A stretch of DNA of 64,000 nucleotides from Lachnoclostridium sp. UBA1308 (lineage in GTDB: Bacteria > Bacillota > Clostridia > Lachnospirales > Lachnospiraceae): contig DBTU01000039.1 of assembly GCA_002307215.1 (NCBI GenBank), positions 1 through 64,000 on the forward strand, in the 5' to 3' direction. Of this stretch, positions 1-8,458 are shown piece after piece. The notes beneath the pieces are model-generated. The model was not told the origin of the DNA. It searched no databases and was given only the letters and a program-made list of their open reading frames with translations. Within the stretch, counting starts at the first letter, position 1. Each line of letters opens with the position of its first letter. Position numbers and translations under genes: made by a program.

Positions 1-473
1 TATAGAGCCTTATGTACCGTTACGTAATGCAACTTAGCGAAAGCGGCTCCTATATGGAAACATTTATTTCCCGGTCATGTCACTATCCTTGCTAGGCTGA
101 ACTGTAATGCATAAACGTTACAGAAATGTTTTTGAGATTGACGTTTCTTTTATTTATGATATACTCAATACTGTACGTTATGTATATTATGTTAAATAAT
201 AAATATTTATTTGGAAGGAAACCTTATGAAATCGTTTCAGTCAATAGATCGTAAACCTAACTCCGCGCAAAGACCACAATTAAATGAGTCGGCGATACTT
301 TGCTCGGAGGTCTGATATTTAAAGTAGCTGATGTTGATATGTGTAAGTAAACCTCCATTTTTGTAGAAGGTTTTATTGGTAACGATAGAGGTGGCAGGCA
401 GCCACGTTTTATTTGTGCGCATTTTCGACATCGTATTTTAAATAGTTCAGATAGGGATTAATCATATAATCAC
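1..473. other. Intergenic start of window, no convincing gene
   Basis: No supported gene. A hairpin lies at the very start (arms at about 1-9 and 45-54). A 29-codon ORF at 226-315 (+) has a fair ribosome binding site (GGAAGGA) but no recognisable sequence, so it may be a leader peptide, a gene remnant or chance. The minus-strand ORF across 237-431 has no ribosome binding site and no recognisable family and looks like chance. Confidence 0.4.
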
Positions 474-508
474 AACTGCAGCAGGGGAATCCTGACTGCA
501 GTTTTTTG
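474..508 (+). terminator. Rho-independent terminator-like hairpin
   Basis: Perfect 8-bp stem (AACTGCAG, 474-481, with CTGCAGTT, 496-503) followed by a run of T. It ends whatever is transcribed from the left and separates it from the gene at 566. Confidence 0.7.
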
Positions 509-565
509 TTATGAAACAGTGGTCTTTGCTTCATCTAATTTATTTAATATAGAGGAGCAGAGGAT

Positions 566-841
566 ATGGAATATAAGAAGGCACAAAATGTGTTGCCAAA
601 AGAATTAGTAAAATTAATACAAGAATATATTGATGGAGAATATTTATACATACCCCGTAAGGATGGAGAGAAAAAAACCTGGGGTGAGACGAGCGGTGCA
701 AGGAATATGCTGAGAACAAGAAATTCAGAAATATATTGCAGTTATCAAAGCGGTCGGCGGGTTGAGGAATTATCGGAGGAGTATTATCTGTCGGAACAAA
801 GCATAAGAAGAATCATATGCCAGGTAAGAAATAGCGCGTAA
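566..841 (+). CDS. CD3324 family small HTH protein
   Basis: This 91-residue protein resembles the CD3324 family of small Firmicutes proteins, which are related to the Mor-type DNA-binding fold. The N-terminus has the family-like stretch YIDGEYLYIPR (about residues 22-32). The C-terminal third (EELSEEYYLSEQSIRRII) looks like a helix-turn-helix that would bind DNA. A GAGGAGCAGAGG ribosome binding site precedes the ATG. It stands alone after a terminator hairpin, so it is probably monocistronic. The assignment rests on recalled family resemblance; its target and role are unknown. Confidence 0.75.
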   Translation: MEYKKAQNVLPKELVKLIQEYIDGEYLYIPRKDGEKKTWGETSGARNMLRTRNSEIYCSYQSGRRVEELSEEYYLSEQSIRRIICQVRNSA

Positions 842-959
842 GTTTTCTACAGAATTGTTTGTGTCATAGAAGTCTTTTCTGAAATCGAATATAGTTATCA
901 TAAAGCTGATTACCCGGAGTCAGCATAATACAACTTATAGATTGAAAGGAATGGATGAT

Positions 960-1136
960 ATGGCATTAAAAACACATAGAGGTAAGACCTTAGTAAATTT
1001 ACCTTCACATGGCAGAGGTACCTGTCCGATATGCAAAACGACAAGGATAAAAGTATTATATCCCCTGATAGCAGAAGATGGTACAAAAAGCACCGTATGT
1101 AAAAGGTGCCGTAATAAAAAGGTGTTGACTGTATAA
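960..1136 (+). CDS. Small zinc-ribbon-like protein
   Basis: A 58-residue basic protein with two Cys pairs, CPIC and CKRC, spaced about 30 residues apart, which is the pattern of a zinc ribbon. Function is unknown; such proteins often bind nucleic acid or act as small structural factors. The start chosen is the ATG at 960, because AAAGGA at 945-950 sits 9 bases upstream; the TTG at 942 and ATG at 951 lie too close to or before that site. It follows the CD3324-type gene in the same direction with a 118-base gap. I do not recognise a named family. Confidence 0.6.
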   Translation: MALKTHRGKTLVNLPSHGRGTCPICKTTRIKVLYPLIAEDGTKSTVCKRCRNKKVLTV

Positions 1137-1528
1137 AGTAAGAAGAGCAGCCCGAAGAAATGTATAATTAGTTTATAGACTAAAACTTGATGTTGTTTTT
1201 CAGAAACAGTCTTAAGGGGCTTTTGCATAATAGCTAAGTAAGCTATGGAGCAAAGGCTCTTACAGTGGACGAAAAAAACCATTACGGTCAGTAGAGACGC
1301 CACAATGTATTCACTTATTGAGAATGAGCAAGTTGATAATTATTTTGCTTTTGTAAAATATATTATTGAATATGTAGAATCAACATCAGAATATAAATCA
1401 TTGCCGGAAACTCAAGGCGGCTATGATTAATTAGTAGCAGAATGCATTGCCTCGATATATGTCGAGAAATTAACCTTTTTGTCATAATAACATAGAATGG
1501 TATAGAAGCTATGTTAGGAGGTTAAGAT
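1137..1528. other. Intergenic region with hairpins before the multicopper oxidase gene
   Basis: An imperfect hairpin spans about 1214-1260 (arms GGGGCTTTTGCATAATAGCT and a near-complement). A 61-codon ORF (1245-1430) starts inside its right arm without a ribosome binding site and resembles nothing I know, so I do not call it a gene. A short hairpin (CTCGA/TCGAG, 1451-1466) and an 8-bp hairpin (TAACATAG 1488-1495 with CTATGTTA 1509-1516) follow, the latter touching the ribosome binding site of the next gene. Confidence 0.5.
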
Positions 1529-3421
1529 ATGTTCTTATCGTTTTTTATGCGTCATGCATTTCATAGAAAAAAATATATTAACATTACAATTACCGAGGCA
1601 AATGATTTACCAAAAGACAGTAAGCCGATCATTAAACTTGATCCGGCATGTATACCTAAGTATAGGAATCAACTGGCGAAGCCTCCTGTATTTGAGCCGG
1701 TTATCGTACACGGAATGGATGAATACGGGGAATGCAGAAAAGAGCATCTTTATCACATTGATATCAGCGAATTTAATCAGCAGGTTCTTCCAAAGGGATT
1801 TCCGAAGACAAAGGTATGGGGTTATGGTGGACTAATCAGAGAATCCAAAAATAAAGTCAGGTATTATAGAAGCTCTCCCGGATCTACCTTTGAAGCAGTA
1901 CAAGGAATTCCGGTTAAGGTAAACTGGATCTGTAAGTTAAATTCAAATCATCCCTTTCCGGTGGATCCCACTCTTCACTGGGCTAATCCGAATGATATGT
2001 CTATGGAACCGCCTATGCCTTGGCCGTCGTTTCCACCGGGTTTTCATAAGGCACAGAAGCCGGTTCCGGTGGTAACACATTTACATGGGGGGGAGACTTC
2101 TTCCCTATCTGACGGTTATCCGGAAGCGTGGTTTACGTATGATGGACAGCACGGACCGGAGTATATAACATCGTTATACACTTATCCGAATGAACAGGAG
2201 CCGACTACTCTTTGGTATCACGATCATGCGATGGGAATCACAAGATTAAATGTATATGCAGGACTTGCAGGATTTTATCTGCTAAGGGATAGCAATGACT
2301 TTTGCGATATAACCGATAAACTTATTTTACCGGAAGGTGACAAGGAGATCCCGATAGTGATTCAAGATCGTACATTCCTTACAAATGGCTCCTTGTTTTA
2401 TGATAATGTCGGAGTCAATCCGGAAATCCATCCGTATTGGGTGCCTGAATTTTTTGGCGATGTCATAATGGTAAATGGTAAGGTATGGCCAAATCTGAAA
2501 GTCGACAGGTGTAGGTATCGTTTCAGAGCTTTAAACGGATCCAATGCCAGATTCTATAATCTAAAGCTTTCTAATGGCATGAAGTTTATTCAAATAGGAA
2601 GTGATGGAGGCTTCTTGTCTGCGCCGGTTACATTGACCTCATTGTTATTAGCGCCGGCAGAAAGAGCGGATATCTTAATTGATTTTTCTGAGATTAATCC
2701 CGGGACTAAAATTATATTGCTTAACGATGCAAACGTACCATATCCGGATGGGGACAGTCCTGACCCGGATACAGTAGGTCAGATCATGCAGTTTACAATA
2801 CCCGAGAATGCACCTGCTCCAGTGAAAACACCGAAATTGCCGGAGTGTTTAAACCATATTCCGGACCTTCACCCGGATGTAAGGAGAGTGTTCACTTTAA
2901 ATGAATTGGCTGGGCCAAACGGACCTACGGAAGTTCTTTTAAATGGCTTGAAATGGTCCTATCCTGTTACAGAGAAACCGGTTGTAGGTTCTACGCAGGA
3001 GTGGGAGATCGTAAATCTGACTATGGATACCCATCCGATTCATCTACATCTGGTACAATTTCGACTTTTCAACCGACAGGATATGAATGTGGAGGATTAT
3101 CAAAAAGATTGGGAAAGTTGCAATGGAACACCGCCGCTTTTACATCCGCCGAAAGTCGTACCGGTTGAGCCATATCTGATCGGATGTCCGATTCCACCGG
3201 AGGAAAATGAAGCAGGGTGGAAGGATACCGTACGAATGAATCCGGGTCAGGTTACAAGAATCCGGATACGATTTGCTCCGCAAAATGCACCACAGTGCTG
3301 GGTAAGACCAGGGGATAATTTGTTCCCGTTTGATCCATCCATCGGGCCGGGTTATGTATGGCACTGCCATATTCTTGACCATGAGGACAACGAGATGATG
3401 AGGCCGTATAAAGTTGAGTAA
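1529..3421 (+). CDS. CotA-like multicopper oxidase (laccase/bilirubin oxidase type)
   Basis: A 630-residue three-cupredoxin-domain oxidase that couples one-electron oxidation of phenolic or metal substrates to reduction of O2 to water. All copper motifs are present: HLH at 184-186, HDH at 231-233, HPIHLH at 502-507, and HCHILDH at 612-618 with type-1 Cys613, His618 and axial Met623, in the same spacing as Bacillus CotA. It is longer than CotA (about 510 residues) by an N-terminal extension and inserts. No signal peptide is evident, as in spore-coat CotA. AGGAGG precedes the ATG. A spore-coat or oxygen-detoxifying role is an inference. It is followed by the peroxidase-OhrR pair, which has its own promoter, so the stretch may be an oxidative-stress island. 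Confidence 0.92.
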   Translation: MFLSFFMRHAFHRKKYINITITEANDLPKDSKPIIKLDPACIPKYRNQLAKPPVFEPVIVHGMDEYGECRKEHLYHIDISEFNQQVLPKGFPKTKVWGYGGLIRESKNKVRYYRSSPGSTFEAVQGIPVKVNWICKLNSNHPFPVDPTLHWANPNDMSMEPPMPWPSFPPGFHKAQKPVPVVTHLHGGETSSLSDGYPEAWFTYDGQHGPEYITSLYTYPNEQEPTTLWYHDHAMGITRLNVYAGLAGFYLLRDSNDFCDITDKLILPEGDKEIPIVIQDRTFLTNGSLFYDNVGVNPEIHPYWVPEFFGDVIMVNGKVWPNLKVDRCRYRFRALNGSNARFYNLKLSNGMKFIQIGSDGGFLSAPVTLTSLLLAPAERADILIDFSEINPGTKIILLNDANVPYPDGDSPDPDTVGQIMQFTIPENAPAPVKTPKLPECLNHIPDLHPDVRRVFTLNELAGPNGPTEVLLNGLKWSYPVTEKPVVGSTQEWEIVNLTMDTHPIHLHLVQFRLFNRQDMNVEDYQKDWESCNGTPPLLHPPKVVPVEPYLIGCPIPPEENEAGWKDTVRMNPGQVTRIRIRFAPQNAPQCWVRPGDNLFPFDPSIGPGYVWHCHILDHEDNEMMRPYKVE

Positions 3422-3462
3422 AGTAATCGAATCATCTATGAAGGGGTTTGAATAAATTCCCA

Positions 3463-3521
3463 TTGACAAATATAATTAAATTGCGTACAATTTAATACAT
3501 AAAGATTGTGCGCAATTTAAT
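3463..3521 (+). promoter_or_regulatory. Sigma-A promoter with overlapping OhrR-type operator
   Basis: TTGACA (3463-3468), 17-base spacer, TACAAT (3486-3491). A perfect 9-bp inverted repeat, ATTAAATTG (3475-3483) and CAATTTAAT (3488-3496), covers the spacer and -10, matching the AT-rich OhrR operator type. A second, weaker copy (ATTG-TGCG-CAAT at 3505-3516 with right half CAATTTAAT to 3521) lies 25 bp downstream, near the start site. Binding would block RNA polymerase. The MarR/OhrR gene at 4141 is the likely repressor. Confidence 0.85.
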
Positions 3522-3544
3522 GAGCCAATCGGAAGGAGAAGTTT

Positions 3545-4018
3545 ATGAATATATACGATTATCAGGTTAAGGATGCCAAAGGAAATTTGGTTAGTATGGA
3601 GAGTTTTCAAGGAAAGACATTATTGATTGTCAATACAGCTACGGGGTGTGGATTTACGCCACAGTATCAAGGCTTACAGGAATTATATGATAGATATCAG
3701 AATCAGGGATTAGAGATACTTGATTTTCCATGTAATCAATTTGCTAATCAGGCCCCGGGAACAATGGAAGAGATTCAAAGCTTCTGCCAGTTACGGTATA
3801 ACACAACATTTCCGATTTTCTCTAAAATCGACGTGAATGGAGATAATGCAGATCCCTTATTTGTATATTTGAAATCGCAAAAGAAAGGTATTATAGGGAA
3901 TAATATAAAATGGAATTTCACCAAATTCTTAATCGATAAAAACGGTACAGTCATCAATCGCTTTTCACCCACAACTACGCCGCAGAAAATTGAAGACAAA
4001 ATTAAAGAGTTGCTGTAA
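3545..4018 (+). CDS. Glutathione peroxidase family thiol peroxidase
   Basis: A 157-residue cytosolic peroxidase of the GPx/BsaA family that reduces hydroperoxides. Peroxidatic Cys35 lies in TGCGFTPQ, with Gln69 and Trp123-Asn124 completing the catalytic tetrad. Cys81, in the helix after the FPCNQF motif, fits the resolving cysteine of thioredoxin-dependent GPx enzymes, so thioredoxin rather than glutathione is the likely reductant. GGAAGGAG precedes the ATG. It lies under the OhrR-type promoter at 3463 and is followed by the OhrR-like regulator gene, so induction by organic peroxide is likely. Confidence 0.93.
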   Translation: MNIYDYQVKDAKGNLVSMESFQGKTLLIVNTATGCGFTPQYQGLQELYDRYQNQGLEILDFPCNQFANQAPGTMEEIQSFCQLRYNTTFPIFSKIDVNGDNADPLFVYLKSQKKGIIGNNIKWNFTKFLIDKNGTVINRFSPTTTPQKIEDKIKELL

Positions 4019-4110
4019 TACAAGAGGAGGCTTTTGCTATATGAATACAGGCTGCTTCCACTACTATGTAAATACAGGTTGATATTTTAGAAAGATAGTG
4101 GTAAAAATAG

Positions 4111-4120
4111 TTGTATACAA
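4111..4120. promoter_or_regulatory. OhrR-type core palindrome before the regulator gene
   Basis: TTGTATACAA is a perfect 10-bp palindrome identical to the core of known OhrR operators. It sits 20 bases before the start of the OhrR-like gene at 4141. It suggests autoregulation, but no clear -35/-10 pair is visible here. Confidence 0.5.
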
Positions 4121-4140
4121 TGGATGAGGAGAATAACGCT

Positions 4141-4587
4141 ATGGAGGATAAGACAAATCTGTATGACGTTTTAAAATTGGAAAATCAGTTGTGTTTTCCA
4201 CTATATGCCTGTTCGAAGGAGATTGTCAGAAGGTACAGACCATTTCTGGAAGAACTCGATCTGACTTATACGCAATATATTGCAATGATGGTGATGTGGG
4301 AACAAAAAGAGGTCAATGTAAAATCCCTTGGCGAAAGCCTGTACCTTGATTCCGGAACTCTGACACCTTTACTTAAGAAGTTAGAGGATAAGGGCTATAT
4401 TACCAGGAAGCGTTCTAAGGAAGACGAACGAAACTTATGTGTAACAATAACCGAAGAGGGCGAGAAGTTGAAGGAAAGAGCACTACATGTCCCGAATCAA
4501 ATGAAGCAGTGTATCAATTTGGAAGAAGAAGAAGGAAAGCATTTATATCAAGTGCTTTATAAAATATTAAGTCAGCTGCAACAATAG
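4141..4587 (+). CDS. ohrR: OhrR/MarR family organic-peroxide-sensing repressor
   Basis: A 148-residue winged-helix dimer of the MarR family. The N-terminal stretch NQLCFPLYACSKE carries Cys18, equivalent to the redox-sensing Cys15 of Bacillus OhrR; oxidation of this Cys releases DNA. The wing region (about residues 70-100, SGTLTPLLKKLEDKGYI then RSKEDERN) is typical. The start is the ATG at 4141, because GAGGAG at 4125-4130 is correctly placed; the TTG at 4111 and ATG at 4120 fall inside the operator palindrome. It follows the peroxidase gene with a 122-base gap and probably represses both genes. Confidence 0.9.
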   Translation: MEDKTNLYDVLKLENQLCFPLYACSKEIVRRYRPFLEELDLTYTQYIAMMVMWEQKEVNVKSLGESLYLDSGTLTPLLKKLEDKGYITRKRSKEDERNLCVTITEEGEKLKERALHVPNQMKQCINLEEEEGKHLYQVLYKILSQLQQ

Positions 4588-4676
4588 GTAAGCTGAATAT
4601 CGGTGCAGATGCCGGCTGAACAAAGAATTTGCATAAGAGATACCTAATAAAGTCATGGTGTAAGTAAATAGTCCCA

Positions 4677-4712
4677 AAAGAGGCCTGCGGCAAATGCTGA
4701 AGGCCTTTTAGT
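4677..4712 (+). terminator. Terminator-like hairpin after ohrR
   Basis: AGGCCT at 4681-4686 pairs with AGGCCT at 4701-4706, extended by A/T pairs on both sides (AAAAG and TTTTA). It would end the peroxidase-regulator transcript. The stem is short and the T tract weak. Confidence 0.5.
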
Positions 4713-4761
4713 ATATCGCATAAGATAAATAACGGACTCAACCGGTAATATTTCTACTATA

Positions 4762-5025
4762 ATGAATAATATCGTATCCAACACTGATGTACAGAATCAG
4801 ACGCTTCAGAATATAACAAAAAGTTTCTATGAACAGGCCGATACGTTGAATTATCCGCAAGAAAGCTTTAAATACATAGGTGACCGCTATGCCTATACGG
4901 GGACAAGCAGTCCGATCCTTGCATATTATCATGCCATATCTGACGGAGATATCGTGTCGGAGGATGTACTGATATTTTGCAGTGTAGGCGCTTCGACCTT
5001 ACGGCAGCTTCTTTGCTATATATAG
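4762..5025 (+). pseudogene. C-terminal remnant of a 3-oxoacyl-ACP synthase III-like gene
   Basis: The 87-codon ORF has the C-terminal pattern of ketoacyl synthase III (FabH-like) enzymes: the Asn/Tyr-rich stretch YAYTGTSSPILAYYHAI, then DGDIVSEDVLIFCSVGA. Full-length members have about 330 residues, and the catalytic Cys and His regions are absent. There is no ribosome binding site before the ATG and the DNA upstream does not restore the missing part. I therefore read it as a truncated gene, not a working enzyme. A terminator follows directly. Confidence 0.6.
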
Positions 5026-5053
5026 TAGCTAATAACCGCAAAGAAGGAAAGAA

Positions 5054-5105
5054 GCTTCCTATACTCCTCTCACATACAGATTGAGGAGTATAGGAAGCCC
5101 TTTTA
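5054..5105. terminator. Bidirectional terminator
   Basis: Perfect 16-bp stem (GCTTCCTATACTCCTC at 5054-5069 with its complement at 5083-5098), followed by CCTTTTATT on the plus strand. On the minus strand it is followed by a T-rich tract, so it also serves the GH127 gene that ends at 5131. Confidence 0.85.
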
Positions 5106-5130
5106 TTGAAAAAGCTATTAATGCAAAAGT

Positions 5131-7089
5131 TTATTCGGTTTTAATCCAGACCAGCATTTCTCCCACATTCCGATTAGCCCAGGAGTAATATGGGATCCAA
5201 GTCAGATGTTTCTCGGTATAAATATCTTTCGTATAACACTCATAAAGAGAAGCTTCCTTCAGACTCTGATCCTCTAGCTTAAGTCCACTGGATTCTACTA
5301 TTACAATACCTCCAAGCAGATCTTTCTCATAATGATATGAAAATCTGGGATTGGACGGAAGCTTTAGCCAGTCTAAATGCAGGTCGTTGTCTTCTTGCTC
5401 CAAGCAATATACGATCGGTCCCCTCATGATAGCGACTTTCCCGACATTGGCACGTACCATCGGGTTGGAGCGAATCATTTGTACCGGCATTTCGAAATGT
5501 AATTCAATGGCATCGCCTTCTGTCCATCGATCATGAAGAAGCAGATATCCGTCTTGTATTAAATCTTTGGTAACAGCGATTTCTACATTATTTTTACATA
5601 TCGTATACGCTCTGCACCAGCCCGGTATTCGAAGTGCGATTGTACTTTCAATTGCTCGCGCAGGTGATAGTTTAATCGTGACATTTTCATCCCAGGGATA
5701 AGAAGTAGATATGCTGATTTTTGTATTTACGCCGCTCAGATCGATCATGCTTTCATTTCCGATATAAAGATGTAGGTACAATGCTTTATCATTTTGGGTA
5801 TAGATATAGCTTGCAAGTGAAGTAATGGTACGCGCCAGATTTGGAGGGCAGCAGGCACAGCCGAACCATTTTTGCCGTTCCGGTTTCACATGTCTTCGTA
5901 GTTGATCCTTTTCGCAGGCTTCCGGCACTACTTCCAACGGATTAACATAAAAGAATTTCGTTCCGTCCAGAGAAATTCCGCTGATAATCCCGTTATATAA
6001 GGCTTTTTCTATAACATCGGCATATTCGCTCCGCGGATGGATCTGAAGCATTCTGTGAGCAAAGAATACTAAGCCGATGGAAGCGCAGGTCTCTCCATAT
6101 ACAGTGTCATTGGGTAAATCATAATCAAAGGTAAAGGATTCACCATAGGAGGAGGAACCTATAGCTCCGGTAATGTACATACGTCTATGGACCATATTAG
6201 CCCATATTCTTTGACATGCCTGCAATAATTCATCATCTTTTGTTTCCCGTGCGACATCAGCCATACCGGAATATAGATAAACGGCTCTGACTGCATGGCC
6301 GACTGCCTCATCCTGCTCTCGGACAGGCAATCCTGCCTGATAATATTGAAATTGAAAGTAGCTATCCTTCCAATAGAAAGATAGGTTGTTTTCTTCTTGT
6401 TCCAATTCAAAATATAAAGGCTTCTGACCTCTCTGATTAATAAAATATTTAGCTAGGTTAAGGTGCTTTTCTTCTTTTGTTATAGCATATAGCTTCATTA
6501 ATGCCATCTCAAGAACTTCATGTCCCGGATAACCTTTTTTCTTATCATCTTCAGGTCCAAACATTTTGTCAATATGGTCCACTAATCGAATCATGCAATC
6601 CAGAAGCTTGCGTTTTCCGGTAGCGTGATAGTAGGCAACAGCGGCCTCTAACATATGACCGGCACAATACATTTCGTGATTGTCCTTGAGATTGGTCCAT
6701 CTGTCTTCCAGCCCATTGATTATATAATAGGTATCAAGATAACCATCCTCTTGTTGGGCACTTGCAACCAGATCAATTGCCTCATCAATGGTTTGTTCTA
6801 AGGTAGGGTTCTGACACCAAACAAGTGAAAATGCTGCTGCTTCAATCCATTTGGCTAAATCACTATCCTGAAAGACAAATCCACCAAATTTTCCTTCTTG
6901 AATTCCGGCGGCAATCTTAAAATTATTAATGCAATGGCTTGGTTCGGCTTCCGGAATTCGATCATTAAGGGCTTCCCACTGATAAGGGATAATTTTATTT
7001 TTAGCTAACTCCATATAACTGTTCCAGAAGGAATCCTTGATGGTTACCTGCTTCATAGGAATGGTTTTTGAAAAATAATTTGTATTCAT
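5131..7089 (-). CDS. GH127 beta-L-arabinofuranosidase
   Basis: A 652-residue glycoside hydrolase of family GH127 (formerly DUF1680), close in motif order to HypBA1 of Bifidobacterium, which releases beta-linked L-arabinofuranose, for example from hydroxyproline-rich plant glycoproteins. The zinc-bound cysteine nucleophile site is intact: Glu333, Cys335 (YGETCAS) and Cys413-Cys414 (FGCACCPPN); Glu317 fits the acid/base. An (alpha/alpha)6 barrel is followed by beta-sandwich domains ending in PYYSWANR. No signal peptide, so it acts inside the cell on imported oligosaccharides. Start ATG is preceded by GGAGG. It is divergent from the AraC regulator at 7222, which probably controls it. Confidence 0.94.
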   Translation of the reverse strand: MNTNYFSKTIPMKQVTIKDSFWNSYMELAKNKIIPYQWEALNDRIPEAEPSHCINNFKIAAGIQEGKFGGFVFQDSDLAKWIEAAAFSLVWCQNPTLEQTIDEAIDLVASAQQEDGYLDTYYIINGLEDRWTNLKDNHEMYCAGHMLEAAVAYYHATGKRKLLDCMIRLVDHIDKMFGPEDDKKKGYPGHEVLEMALMKLYAITKEEKHLNLAKYFINQRGQKPLYFELEQEENNLSFYWKDSYFQFQYYQAGLPVREQDEAVGHAVRAVYLYSGMADVARETKDDELLQACQRIWANMVHRRMYITGAIGSSSYGESFTFDYDLPNDTVYGETCASIGLVFFAHRMLQIHPRSEYADVIEKALYNGIISGISLDGTKFFYVNPLEVVPEACEKDQLRRHVKPERQKWFGCACCPPNLARTITSLASYIYTQNDKALYLHLYIGNESMIDLSGVNTKISISTSYPWDENVTIKLSPARAIESTIALRIPGWCRAYTICKNNVEIAVTKDLIQDGYLLLHDRWTEGDAIELHFEMPVQMIRSNPMVRANVGKVAIMRGPIVYCLEQEDNDLHLDWLKLPSNPRFSYHYEKDLLGGIVIVESSGLKLEDQSLKEASLYECYTKDIYTEKHLTWIPYYSWANRNVGEMLVWIKTE

Positions 7090-7221
7090 AAAAAGGCCTC
7101 CGTTAAGTGTTCAAAAATGATAGACAATATATTATTCGAGTTTTATAATATAATAAAATATTAAATAAAAACGGAGAAAAACGCAACTATTATTTTAATA
7201 TAAAAGGTGGTTAAAACTTAG

Positions 7222-8100
7222 ATGAGATATTTTGTGGCCGACGCCTCACAACCGATACGATACGTTTCTTGTGGAAATCTGCTAAGTAAGCAGGAATTTC
7301 TGCATCCAAGAAGAAACATTGATACCTATGTACTGATTATGGTAAAAGAGGGGATCTTGTTCATAACTCAGAATGGAATAAGTTATGAAATTCAACCAAA
7401 GCAGTACTTGTTTTTAATAGCGAATGAGGAGCATTATGGACATGCTTCCTCCTCCGGGAAATTGTCTTACCTTTGGGTACATTTCGCAATGGAGCGATCA
7501 GCAATCAGCAGTGAGAATGCAGATTTTGTAGTTGAAGATTACGGAAGAACGAAAGAGAACCCGCAGGAAAGCTATTATATAATACCGGAATACGGTGAGA
7601 TATCCTTGACTCAAAGAGCTCCCCTGTTGTTTAACCAGCTGCTTGATTTATCGAGACAGGATCATATTTATTCGAATCAAATCCTGAACTATGCCCTTAG
7701 CCTGCTGATTATGGAAATTTCCCAAGAATTTATTGAAACATATAATAAAAAAGAACAAAAAATCCCACCGAATGTTGCTAGGATTATGGAATGGATCAGA
7801 GCTAATTACTACAAACCGCTATCAGTATCGGAGATTGCGAATGAATTCGGATACAACACGAATTACTTATCCGCCTTGTTTAAAAAATCCACCGGCAACA
7901 CGCTGATTTATTTTATTAATAAAACAAGGATTGACATTTCAAAATCATTGATTTCCAATTATGATATTTCCATCAAAGAAGCAGCATTTTCATGCGGTTT
8001 TGCGGATGAAAAATATTATATGAAGACATTTAAAAAAATGGAGGACATGACTCCTACCCAGTATAAGAAAGCATTCACCAAAAAAATGATCAATAGATAA
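7222..8100 (+). CDS. AraC family transcriptional regulator (cupin plus HTH)
   Basis: A 292-residue regulator with an N-terminal sugar-binding cupin (about residues 10-150) and a C-terminal AraC double helix-turn-helix (about 190-290; SVSEIANEFGYNTNYLSALFKK, then the family end motif GFADEKYYMKTFKKMEDMTPTQYKK). It probably activates the divergent GH127 gene in response to an arabinose-containing sugar; the ligand is inferred only from the neighbour. AAGGTGG precedes the ATG. The 132-base gap to GH127 would hold both promoters. The next gene is only a truncated remnant. Confidence 0.92.
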   Translation: MRYFVADASQPIRYVSCGNLLSKQEFLHPRRNIDTYVLIMVKEGILFITQNGISYEIQPKQYLFLIANEEHYGHASSSGKLSYLWVHFAMERSAISSENADFVVEDYGRTKENPQESYYIIPEYGEISLTQRAPLLFNQLLDLSRQDHIYSNQILNYALSLLIMEISQEFIETYNKKEQKIPPNVARIMEWIRANYYKPLSVSEIANEFGYNTNYLSALFKKSTGNTLIYFINKTRIDISKSLISNYDISIKEAAFSCGFADEKYYMKTFKKMEDMTPTQYKKAFTKKMINR

Positions 8101-8115
8101 ATAAGGAGAACAAAT

Positions 8116-8277
8116 ATGAAGATCAGATGCAGGGAAAAAGTTTTTAAGCATAGTATGATTGTCTCCTTTTGCATGGTATCTATCATTCCTATTATAATGG
8201 ATATCGTTGCATACTACAATATCAAGGCAACAGTACAAGAAAGTGTGGATGAATTAAATTTGATATGCATCAGGTAA
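8116..8277 (+). pseudogene. Truncated start of a membrane sensor or regulator gene
   Basis: A good ribosome binding site (AAGGAGA) and ATG open a 53-codon frame whose product is a basic N-terminus, one hydrophobic helix (about residues 14-34) and the start of an extracellular segment. This is the usual beginning of membrane-anchored AraC regulators (YesN-like) or sensor kinases, which run to 500-750 residues. It stops after 53 codons, 8 bases before a large inverted-repeat element, and nothing on the far side continues it. I read it as a gene cut off at the element, 15 bases after the AraC gene. Confidence 0.55.
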
Positions 8278-8284
8278 TAAAAGA

Positions 8285-8425
8285 ATCCTGTAATACGGAG
8301 GTGAACCCCTAATGTAAGATTGATATAATCCTCCTAAAGTAGACATGGTAAATAACCACAACTACTTTAGGAGGATTATATCAGATGTTGGTCTAACCTT
8401 AGGGGTTCACTCCGTATTACAGGAT
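8285..8425. repeat. 141-bp nested inverted-repeat element
   Basis: Outer arms at 8285-8312 and 8399-8425 match over 27 of 28 positions (one inserted G). Inner arms at 8322-8342 and 8362-8382 are a perfect 21-bp match. The central loop is about 19 bases. No ORF lies inside. The layout resembles a small MITE-like element or a very stable RNA hairpin. It lies just after the truncated gene at 8116-8277. Confidence 0.8.
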
Positions 8426-8458
8426 CCTATGTGTTACGCCTGTCAAGAGCGCTATTAT

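Noticed and set aside
237..431. 64-codon minus-strand ORF
   Set aside because: No ribosome binding site, no family resemblance, and composition that looks like chance.
935..1303. 122-codon minus-strand ORF
   Set aside because: It is the shadow of the zinc-ribbon gene at 960-1136 and of a hairpin; no start site.
1245..1430. 61-codon plus-strand ORF
   Set aside because: The ATG lies in the arm of a hairpin, with no ribosome binding site and no recognisable product.
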